DNA from: Scenedesmus sp. ARA3 | Taxonomy: Eukaryota; Chlorophyta; Chlorophyceae; Sphaeropleales; Scenedesmaceae | DNA length: 64,000 nt | Direction: 5' to 3' | Assembly (NCBI GenBank): GCA_004335835.1 | Contig: RWJK01001688.1 | Span: 1 to 64,000, forward strand | In this document: positions 55,178-64,000 of the stretch, one piece after another | Layout: every line of letters begins with the position of its first letter | Numbering within the stretch: position 1 is the stretch's first letter | Position numbers and translations under genes: made by a program | Notes under the pieces: generated by a model | What the model saw: the letters and a program-made list of their open reading frames with translations, nothing else | Told to the model about the DNA's origin: nothing | Databases searched by the model: none

Positions 55178-58100
55178 CATGCGCATTGTCATCAGCAAAC
55201 CGAACAGCAGCAGCAGCAGTAGCAGCAGCAGCGCAGCAGCAGGTGGTGAGGTGGTTGACTGGGGTGCCAGCATCAGGGCTGCATGGGAGATCAGTGAGAG
55301 GGGTGGGCTCAGCCTGCTGACCACTTTCCTTAGTAGCTCAACTGGCCTTGCTGGCTATGAGGCGGCCCGCAGTTACGCGGATGGCAGGTGGGTGGGGCTG
55401 CAACTGTTATTCAGTTGTTGGCATTCGTTTAAGTGGTACGGGTGAGCATTGCACAGCTGCATGGAAGAGCTCAGCAAACCGTGGTTTTACTGGTTGATGC
55501 GTGCCTGCTGTGTTCTGTGCTACTTCAATGTGCTTGCTGACCAAGTGCGGCTATGGCTGGCTGCTGCTGCAGGTCTGTGTCGCGGCTGTCCCCATACCTG
55601 CACTGGGGCCAGGTCAGCGTGCGGCTGATGTGGCAGCGCATGAAGATCGCCAAGTGAGTGTGGCTTCTGCTGCCATCAGGCCTGTTCATGCGCAATCCGC
55701 TGCACCTGCAGCTGCATGCAAGCATGCATCAGCCACCGCAGCTGAGCTACCTCCATATGCAGGTGCAACCTGTGCTGCTGGTCCATCAACATAGCAGCAG
55801 CTGACTGACTTAAGCACTCAAATATAACGACTAACCGTCATTTCTGTGCATGGCAGGGCTCAGTCCATGTCCAAGACCTTCCACCGACGGCTGGTGTGGA
55901 GGGACCTGGCCTACTGGCAGCTGCACCACTGGCCACACATGGCCTCACAGCCCATCCGCACACCCTACAGGTGCGTCTTAATTCCATTATTGCCAGAGCT
56001 TTGTGAGCGGTGGTGCCAGCTTCCACAGCTGCTAGCAGCGGTTGAGGGATGTGACACGTCTGTGCAACCTGCCACAGCCTTTGCAGGCGGCCTGTGTGGT
56101 TAGCAGCGCTGGCAAGTGTCAGATGTTTGTTGCAGCGACTCACGCAGGCGATGCTCTCTTGTGTGCTGTGCGCTGTCTCAGTTGGTAGAGCGTGCTCCTT
56201 CCAAGTCCAATGTCGCGCGTTCGAATCGCGTTATCCGTTCAATTTTGACTGTTGCAGGGACGTGCAGTGGAGCAGCGGCCCTGAGGCAGCAGCACACCTG
56301 GCGGCATGGAAGCAAGGGCGCACTGGGTTTCCCCTGGTTGATGCAGGTGGGCGGCGGCAGGGAGCGTTCGTTTGTGCTCTAGGGGTGCTACGGGCGAGGT
56401 CGGTGCTTGAGCTGCTGTTGCTATGCACTGAAGGCGCCGAAACACTATTTGGTTGATAAAACGTTGGAACTGCGCTGCAGCAGCTACATGTTCGGCGCAC
56501 AGCTGTTTGCAAGTTGTGGCTACCTGCTTGGCAGGTTCAGAATGCAGCTTACTTCAAGCTTGTGAATGGCAGCTCCAAACTTTTGGTTGGCTTCTTTTAA
56601 TTTATTAGTGGTGCATTTGCTGCCAGAGGCTGGCTCCGCGCATAACAGCAGCAACCGCATCTGCTCCTGCCGCCACTCTCTGCTCGCAGGCATGCGTGAG
56701 CTGTGGGCCACTGGCTAGATGCAGCAGCAGATGTTCAGCACCGCAGCTGTCTGCACATTGTCGCGATCTGCTGGATGTATTTGAAGCGCCGCTTGCTTTA
56801 TGCTTGAAAACAGGGCAACTGCAAACTTTCTGGCGGGCTATTTTGTGAGGGTACTGTCGTGCATCTGCTGCCAGAGGCTGGTTCCGCACGCAACAGCAGC
56901 CCCATGTGTTCCCTGCTGCCACTCTCTACTTGCAGGCATGCGTGAGCTGTGGGCCACTGGCTGGATGCAGCAGTCTGTGCGCATGGTGGCTGCGGCCTTC
57001 CTCACAGAGTACCTGCACCTGCCCTGGAGCGAGGGAGCTGCCTGGTTCCACGACTGCCTGGTGGATGCTGACCTGGCGATCAACAGCATGATGTGGCAAA
57101 ATGCCGGCAAGAGCGGCCTGTGAGTGCGGCTTGCGGCTCGTATAAAGAAATTTGCCGACTGCATACATTACAAGCATACGCATAATGCAACATCATGCAT
57201 ACTCACATAGCTAGACGGCTCCCCCAGGCCATCATGGCTGCTGCAACTTCAGACTCTATTGCTGCTGCTCCTTCTACTTGTTCTAGTATTACCTACCTGC
57301 AAACAAAACAAAACCTGGTCAGTGCTGTTCCTCGCTCAGTGCAACTAATGCTTTAATTGCTGTTGTTGCACAGCACTGCGTTGTGAAGGATGAGCGTCGG
57401 TGCTCGACATAGCCTGCTAGCCTAGTTTTATGTGGTCAAAGTTGGTCAAACTTTGGTCAAACTTTGTCAAACTTGCTGCACCTCCTGCAGGGATCAGTGG
57501 AACTTCACCATGCTGCCCACCAGCAAGTCCCAGGACCCCACGGGCGCTTACATCAAGCGCTGGGTGCCGGAGCTGGCGCAGCTGCCAGCCGCACACATTC
57601 ATGCGCCCTGGGAAGCGCCGGCAGCAGCGCTGGCTGCAGCGGGCGTGGTGCTGGGGGAGACGTACCCGCACAGGTGCGCCAGGGAACAGGACACAGCCTT
57701 GCAACATCAGCACTGCATCAGCAGTTCAACTTACTGGCACATATAGGCGGCAATGTTGGCAACACCTGCAAGGATGGTGATACATGACTATATCATGATT
57801 ACATTGACAGCATGCAGCCCGCAGAATCGTCACCATCGTTTGGTTGATGCTGACAAAATGCAGCCCGCAGAATCGTCAGCATCGTTTGGTTGCGGCTGCG
57901 GGCTGTTCACTGAGGCGTTGCCGAACATGGTGCATGGAAGCACCTTGATTCATCGAACTGACATATGTTTCACCTGCCATCAATGTGCTTGCAGGATTGT
58001 GACGCAGGAGCTGTCCGAGCTGCGTGCAGTCAACGTGCGCGCAATCAGGGCAGCGCGCGCGTCAGCAGCAGCAGCAGGCCTCGCAGATGGCAGGGGCTAC

Positions 58101-58758
58101 GACCTGCTGGTGGTGCCGCAGGTGGGATGGATGTGGATAGGGTGGCGATAGCAAGCTTGTGCTGCTGAAAGGCGCACGGTGTGTTTGTAAGCGTTGGGTT
58201 GGTGATCCAAGACAGCTGAGTGCTCAAGCCTCAACATGTGAGATGCTTGGGCGAGGAATCTGCTGCATCTACTGTCTGCAAAGTGTGTCCTGCAAGCTCA
58301 TGCCAAGCAAGGATCTCCAGGGTTGCCGTCGTGTAAATGATGTGAATGATATACACCTGCATCTGCTGAACGATGATGTTCATTGTCCTCTCCTGCAGGG
58401 CTGCACCCTCAAGCATGACGGCAAGAAGACAGTGGTGTTCACCAAGGAGGAGTACAGGCAGCTTGAGGGGCCCATCACTGCAACTGGCAGGAGTTCAGCA
58501 GCAGGTGCTGGCATGGTTGATGAGGGAGAGGAGGCAGAAGATGCCGAGGCTATGCTGTCGGACTGGCAGAAAAAGAAGAAGCAGAAGAAGAGTGGCAGCA
58601 GCAGCAGCAAAGTCACAAGCACCAGCAGCAGCAAGCCTGGAGGTACAGGTACAGGCAAGCGTGGCGGCAGTGGCAGCAAGCAGCAGCAGCGCAGCAGGGC
58701 TACGTTCCGGGAACTGCAGCAGCGCACAATGGACGACTTTATGGCGAAGTCCAGCTGA
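52613..58758 (+). CDS. Photolyase/cryptochrome family flavoprotein
   Basis: FAD-dependent blue-light enzyme or receptor. Exons 52613-52850, 53494-53629, 53891-54049, 54294-54430, 55073-55387, 55573-55653, 55857-55970, 56258-56346, 56936-57119, 57491-57673, 57995-58121 and 58399-58758. Antenna-domain start AILWLRQDLRVHDNPALTEA; WRPGGASLLW; AVFCNRRYE; LLLQEPWEVQ; GHFGSLMPFYRAW. FAD domain: SVSRLSPYLHWGQVSVR, WKQGRTGFPLVDAGMRELWA, ATGWMQQSVRMVAAAFL, DCLVDADLAINSMMWQNAGK and GAYIKRWVPELAQLP, IHAPWEAP. The usual WQW at the active site reads WQN, so repair activity is not assured. A Lys/Ser-rich tail (KKKKQKKSGSSSSK) ends in FRELQQRTMDDFMAKSS. Polyglutamine is inserted near 55138-55175. It reads in phase from the upstream extension. 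Confidence 0.9.
52810..53130 (+). repeat. Donor-side copies of the first photolyase exon end
   Basis: GGGGAGGATGGCCAGGGCTG, then CAG and GTGGG (parent, ends 52850), recurs at about 52945-52985 and 53083-53125. Confidence 0.8.
53372..53540 (+). repeat. Acceptor-side copy of the WRPGGAS exon
   Basis: CCAG then CTGGAGGCTTGGCAGCGCTT at 53372-53420 precedes the parent CCAG then CTGGAGGCCTGGCGGCGCGT at 53490. Confidence 0.85.
54378..54865 (+). repeat. Four tandem copies of an exon end and intron start
   Basis: The parent end (PLPEPKAVPVMPKDPSAL, donor GTGAGTGG at 54431) is followed by units of about 140 bp at 54523, 54665 and 54808. These read GAGCCCAAAAGTGTACCAGT and end in GTGAGTGGCTGCGCAGGCAT (last copy altered). 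Confidence 0.93.
56165..56240 (+). pseudogene. tRNA-like relic, Gly(TCC)-like anticodon loop
   Basis: Within a photolyase intron. A D-arm-like TCTCAGTTGGTAGAGC, an anticodon loop CTTCCAA and a T-arm GCGCGTTCGAATCGCGT with five pairs (one G-T) occur in tRNA order and spacing. The anticodon stem has two mismatches and no acceptor stem pairs, so it is not a working tRNA. A tRNA-derived SINE head is the alternative. Confidence 0.4.
56605..56980 (+). repeat. Acceptor-side copy of the GMRELWATGWM exon with a stop
   Basis: 56609-56730 repeats 56862-56980, including about 70 bases of intron and CGCAG then GCATGCGTGAGCTGTGGGCC. The copy reads GMRELWATG then TAG, where the parent has TGG. Confidence 0.93.
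57433..57473 (+). repeat. Short intronic repeat, TTTGGTCAAAC
   Basis: Three perfect TGGTCAAA cores (57433, 57443, 57454) and one variant lie just before the acceptor at 57490. The core is the reverse complement of that in the 50101-50190 minisatellite. Confidence 0.85.
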
Positions 58759-58786
58759 TCATACGAGGTCAAGAGCCTGATGTGCA

Positions 58787-58791
58787 TGTAA
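58787..58791 (+). terminator. TGTAA poly(A) signal of the photolyase gene
   Basis: TGTAA 29 bases after the stop at 58758. The 325-base interval to the next start holds this 3'UTR and the next promoter, with no other feature seen. Confidence 0.5.
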
Positions 58792-59083
58792 CATGTCAAC
58801 TGATGGAGTCGTTGGGATTTCAAATGGAAGTCGCGTGAAACCACCCGTCCAAGGTGACATTTTTGCTGTATTTGTGGTATTTCTGGTACTTTCCGCAACT
58901 GCATGCCATCCACTTGATCATCTGCGTTCGTTTAGCTGAGTCGACGGTTCGGCGCAAGTGCGGACGTCAGGTACAACTCGTGTGCAACTTCTGCTGGCAC
59001 CACGTCGCTTTACAACTGTTGCTCAAATCTTGGAAACACAGCAAGTATACTTCAGGCTCGTCGTTTTTGAGCAGCTCGGCAGC

Positions 59084-62000
59084 ATGGCGCAGCACGAACA
59101 GGTGCCACAGGAGGCAGTCCAAGTCCATGTCTGTCTGGGAGCCACAGCTGCAGACGCCGACAAGCAACGCTCAACTCGTTCAACCGCAGAGTTACTGCTG
59201 GGTAGTTCAGGGCTCGGCGGTGCTGGAGGCCCCAGCGAGCCAGCCTGCACACCCTCACCTGCCAGGGGCAGCACCTGCAGTAGCGGTCCTGCCTGGCTGT
59301 TATGGCTGTTGTTTGTGCTGGGCTTTATTTGCCCTCCATGCTGGTGGGCAGGCAGCATCCTGGGCCTGCAGCGCAAGAGGAAAGGCTCTCAATCAGCAGG
59401 GATGAACAGCAGCTCAACCACAGCATGGCATGGCTGCATAGCCATGAGCGTCATCAGCACTGTGGCTGTAGTTCTGGGTGTTGCCATCCATTATGGAAGA
59501 AAGCCTCATGGTGAGTGTTACAGGCTGGAACCGAACAGACTTAGCCGCACTGTGCCGCACGGAGCAGGCAGCTCCTGCAGCAGGCAGCCGCTGCAAGCAT
59601 GTCCCTGCAGCTGCGTCCTGCAGCTGCAGCTGTTGTTTGCCAGCAGCGCAGGGGAGTGCTGGGTGCGACGCTGTGTGTGTTGGTGCAGCAAAGGAGCTGA
59701 TTATCCGTATGTCTGTCATAGTCTGACGGGCAACATGTTGAGCATTCAGTGCAGCTGCATGCAGCAGCACACTTCTGAGAGCTCTGCTGGTACTTGACAT
59801 GAAGCTTTCATATGTGGGTGCTGCCGTAAGCACAGCTGTTGGCCATTGCTTGCAGGACAGGACTTGCAATGGCTGCTGACACTTCTGCTACATCTTCTTG
59901 CTGCCCTGCAGTTCCAAATGTATACTATTTTACACTGAAGCAGGAGCGCACTGATATTAACGGAACAAACAGCACCAGCAACGCACTGCTGCAGCCAGCC
60001 AGCACACTGAACGCCACCTTTGCTGAGGCACTGCATGCTGCACTCAGACTGCCAGCAGCCTACACTGTGTCCAGCATCAGCACTTGGCTGGAGGACGCAA
60101 CACAACCAGCTCAGCGGCGGCGCTTGCAGGAAATACTCCCCTTGCAGAAACAGCAGCGGCAGCTGCAGCAGCGCCAGCCAGCCAATGTGCTGGCTGTGTG
60201 GGGCTTTCAGCTGTGGCCCAGCCACAACGCGCCACATGCAGACACCATGGTGGATAGTTTCCTCAATGGGGAGGATGCAGGCATGGCTGTGGTGCTGCAG
60301 TTGGTTGCAGCTGGCGCTGTTGACCCGCGCGCAATGGGGCAACTGCAAGGCAGCATCAGCACGAGCAGGGAAGATGCCTTCGCAGCCCAGGATGATGGTG
60401 CAGCAGGTGCGCTGGCAGTGGATCTTGGACAGCTGCTGCGCTTGCCATGCATGCGAGGCTGAATTGCTGTACTCCGCATGCTGGTGTCTTTGGCTTAAAA
60501 AAGTGGCCAGCACCATCGACATACCCATGCGACAGCTGCGATTACTGCTGCTGATGCTGCTGACAATGCCGCTGCTGTGCTGTACTTGCTTGCAGGAACT
60601 GCAAACGCCCCACTGCGTGCTGATGGCATGGCCTCTGAGGTGCTGCAGTACCCCCCAAAGCCGCTGCCGCCAGGCGCATGCACCTGCAGGCTGGGCTGGG
60701 ACAAGGAGCGGCTAGGCATGGATTGCGCCAGCCCCTGGGCAACGCCAGCAGGCACCAGCAAGGTGAGCAGCCTGCGTAGGGCCCGCACGTTGCATCAGCA
60801 GCACTCGCTGATGTGATGCAATGCTGGGAGGCATGGTTCCTGTAACTGTATGTTGCCTGAGGCGCCAAGGATGGAGCTAGGCAGACAGTGCATGACCGAT
60901 GGGTCTTGTCGGCCTTGTCCTGGCTTCATTTGTTGTCAATGCTGCAGCATGCACACCGGTTTGACAACGCCTGCTGTGCAGCGTTGCGCTTCCACTCCAT
61001 GTCAGGCCTGCACTCTATTTTGTGGTTCAAGTGATCGGCACAACCGTGCACATGTGCCTGCAGGTGCCACCTGCCCTGGCAGTGGCTGGCGGCCGGCTCA
61101 TTGAGCGCGCCTCTGGCGCCCCAGCTGAGCTGCACGGCGTCAATTACTTTGGCTGGAACACCGACACACCCAACTTTGACGGCCTGTGGGCCTACAACGA
61201 TGATGAGATACCCGGATATGACTCTGTCGGCAACGCGGGTGCCCTGCAGCTGCTGAACGTCAGCTGGTGGGGCAAGCGGCGGGTCGCAAACGACTTTGCT
61301 GCTGTGGTGCACAGGATGGGGCTGCTGGGGTTTAACGCGGTTCGTGTGCAGTTCACGTTCGAGAACTTGAACAGGGATCTGCCAGCTGGGACAGAGCCGG
61401 AGTTCTACCCTTGCCTGGTGAGTGCTGCTGCTGGTAGTGAGGCTGCGTCAGGCATGCATGCACGTGTTTGCAGCCGATGCGTTCTTTTATTTGAATTCCA
61501 TGGATAGAACGTATGTCTGAGTTGGTCCTCATAAAGACAACAGCAAACGCAGGTGCTTCATTGCAAGCATGCCTCGGAGAATGGCTGCATATTCACAGTG
61601 CAGGACGTGCAGCTTGCATACCTCCCAACATTCACTGCCGACTGGTTCGTTGACCCAACATGTCGGTTTGCCGATCTGCTCCTGCCTGCCCCTGCGCAGC
61701 ACGACTCTGACGCCTATATTGGGCTTGACAAGACCGTTGACCCGCAGCTAACTCAGTGGCTGGCAGCCAATCAGCAGCAGCCAGATGCGCTGCTGCCGCT
61801 GCTGCCTCCCTACTCCGGCATGCAGCACCCACCTCCGAACAATACCGGCAATGCTCATTGCGACCGCATGCCATGGTCTGCACCATTTGGACCAAACTAC
61901 ACGGCACCCAGCAGCAGCACTGGCAGCAGCAGCAGCCTGCAGCTCACCATGTGCAACTGGTACCTGCCTCAGGGCCCTGGGGTGTTGGCAGTGCACAGGT

Positions 62001-62713
62001 GCGGCATCTGCTGTGCGGCTGGTACGGGGCAATTATGCTGCTGTTTCGTAACTCCTCCGCATGTCTGGGACTGTGCTGTGGCAGTTCACCAGAACACTCT
62101 TCGTCATACTTGTGCTATGGTGGCTCTGCTGAACAAGCTCTACACAGCACACTCAAGGAACACACCAACTGCAGCCTGCTTATCATTGCTGCAGTTACCG
62201 GTGATGATCACATGTGCATACCATTTTCCCTGCATGCCTGCACAGGTTCCTGTGGCAGGTGCAGTACCTGGTGAGCCAGGGCTTCTACGTGCTGCTGGAC
62301 TTTGCCAGCCACCGCGCTGAGGAGCCCAACATGCAGCAGCCGCAGCTGCTGGCAGCCAACTGGGCGGCGCTGTGGCGCATGCTGACCGAGCTGCCTGGCT
62401 ACCATGAGCACCTGGCAGGCAGGGTGTTCCCTGACCTGGTGAATGAGCCAAGGTGAGCTGCCAGTACGTTTACTCGCACTGCAGCATGAAGCTGCTAGCA
62501 TATACTGCTGCTGGTTTGGCCCATGGCACGCCTGCAGCAAAGCCAGATGCTGTACTTGACTTCCAGCAACATCCTGCAAGCCCAGCAACTGCACGAAGCC
62601 GTGTGTTTGTAGTCAACAACCGCATCGTCACTCACATCTGCATTAGTGGATGTGGCAGCGGACAGTTGGCTCTGCCGGGCTCATCTGCCTCTGCTGTTGC
62701 TTACAGTGCTTCG

Positions 62714-62751
<38 letters not shown>

Positions 62752-63683
62752 ACCTCCGCTCCTGCGCTGCCTCACTGCACAGCCGCTGGAACTGCCAGTG
62801 GGATACGTCCTGCCGCGCACCTGACTCCGGGACCCGCAGCTGCGCCCCTGCCACCCACCTGTTTGGCATGGCTGCTGCTGCCGTCTGGCAGCTGGATGCA
62901 GCAGTGCCCATCTTCCTCAATGGTCTGGGCCAGAACAGGGACTATGCCAAGGACCAGTGCGGGAGCAACTACCCGAGCATGTGAGCTGCATGGGTTGCAT
63001 GCACTGCGGCCACCAGTCACTGCGCTGCTCTGTGCAGCTGCAGCTGCTGCTGTCACCAGTTCTTGAAAGTATCCTGAAGTACACAAGTGGCATTACCTTG
63101 AGGGTTGATTGTTGTATCCTGCACTGAATGTCGCTTTACACTGTACGGTGCGCAGGTCCTGGGGTGATGGCTTCATCACGGACCCTACAGCACTGCAGCA
63201 GCATGACCTTGGCGACCCGAGCAGCTTGCTGGCAACAGTGGCAAAGGTGAGAGGCTGCATGCGCTAGGGGCTGGTTTGCATTACAGCAGTAACCGTTCCA
63301 CAAGGCCGTGTTGATGGCTGCTATATTAAGCAGGGCCATGGATGCACACGTGTAGCTTGTTCTGGGTGTGTGTAGCTGTCCACAGCACTGCGGCTGGCAG
63401 GTGCAGCGTGCCATGGTGTGCTGCCTCCATGCTTCAGCGGTGTGCACCAGCCAGCTGCTGAGCACAAGGTGATGGCACACTGCTGCTGCCATGCAGATGC
63501 AAGGCCCAGGTGCAGGGCTTGTGCTGGCGCCCCACCTCTACCCCCCGAGCATCACCTGGAACCCAGCAGAGTCTGCTGCAGCAGCTGCAGAGCGTTGGGA
63601 CTTGAGCTGGGGGCTGAAGTGGCAGGGGCAGGACGTCTCACCTGAGGTGAGGCGGCATGCACCTTCCCAGGTTGTGGTCGCGC

Positions 63684-63714
<31 letters not shown>

Positions 63715-64000
63715 AAGCAGCGGATGCAGCTGTGTGCAACTCAAGCACATCCTGCGCTCTTGAAGTACCAGTAGCTGCCAACCTGTCAGGCTCATTGTAT
63801 GCAGCCTGCATGCATGCCAAAGCCACCTTTGGCCTGCATTGTCTGCATTGCTGCTGTATCATTAGAGTGATGCACCATACGTTGTTGCTGCTGCATGCAG
63901 GGCACCCCACTTCCGGCCATGGCTGTGCTGCTGGGGGAGTTTGGCAGCAAGGACTATGGAGACAATGGTGACACCAACAGCGACACCACCGTCTACTCAG
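59084..64000 (+). CDS. Membrane-anchored GH5 glycoside hydrolase, C-terminus beyond window
   Basis: Exons 59084-59510, 59912-60406, 60596-60762, 61064-61417, 61604-61998, 62246-62452, 62783-62980, 63155-63246, 63497-63646 and 63901 onward, in matching phase. The N-terminal exon has two membrane segments (AWLLWLLFVLGFICPPCWWA and CIAMSVISTVAVVLGVAIHY). Then comes a Gln-rich ectodomain with N-glycosylation-type sites (NGTNSTSN, LNATF) and a Cys-bearing linker (PPGACTCRLGW). The GH5 barrel follows: ELHGVNYFGWNTDTPNFDGL, GLLGFNAVRVQF, YLVSQGFYVLLDFASH, acid/base Glu in FPDLVNEPSRWNC, active-site His in LAPHLYPPS and nucleophile Glu in AVLLGEFGSKDYGD. It should cleave beta-glucan-type polymers outside or at the cell surface. 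An in-frame ATG at 58958 is an alternative start. Confidence 0.87.

Overview
The window is nuclear DNA of a green alga (Chlorophyta). The evidence is GC-rich, intron-dense genes with GTGAG/GTGCG donors and TGCAG acceptors, TGTAA poly(A) signals 20 to 490 bases past four stop codons, CAG/CTG microsatellites throughout, and protein families typical of chlorophytes. A Scenedesmaceae-like alga is a guess. I see no rRNA, CRISPR array, transposase or reverse transcriptase. There are two runs of N: 23900-23905, and 49402-49451 inside a CAG tract.

Layout. The minus-strand ARP5 gene (INO80 complex) runs off the left edge (1-3828). Plus-strand genes follow: a small coiled-coil protein (4827-6835), a CHK-type small-molecule kinase (7770-9959) and a secreted papain-like protease fused to LysM and leucine-rich repeats (10564-14210). 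A very long minus-strand HEAT-like solenoid protein, perhaps condensin-II CAP-D3-like (14792-22103), is divergent from a bZIP transcription factor (22992-26825). Next come a plastid-type DUF1818 protein (29679-32839) and a secreted subtilase (35152-41107). On the minus strand lie a MYND-finger gene or fragment (42424-42901) and a CapA/PGA_cap-like protein (43063-47801). The right part holds a photolyase/cryptochrome (52613-58758) joined in phase to a long upstream extension (49289-52019), and a membrane-anchored GH5 glycosidase (59084 to the edge).

The genes do not form one pathway. Themes are chromatin and DNA maintenance (ARP5, HEAT protein, photolyase), secreted or wall-active enzymes (Cys protease-LysM-LRR, subtilase, GH5, CapA-like) and regulation (bZIP, MYND). 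For most genes I could follow exon phase across nearly every junction; CapA closes exactly at 1197 nt and the protease-LRR fusion at 2256 nt.

The most striking feature belongs to no single gene. Almost every gene carries diverged partial copies of its own exon edges, with the splice site kept, in the adjacent intron or 3' flank. I call these exon echoes. Acceptor-side copies usually lie upstream of the parent exon, donor-side copies downstream, and last-exon copies past the stop. More than twenty such loci occur in 64 kb. A second genome-wide habit is a (CTG)n run just before the 3' splice site on the sense strand.
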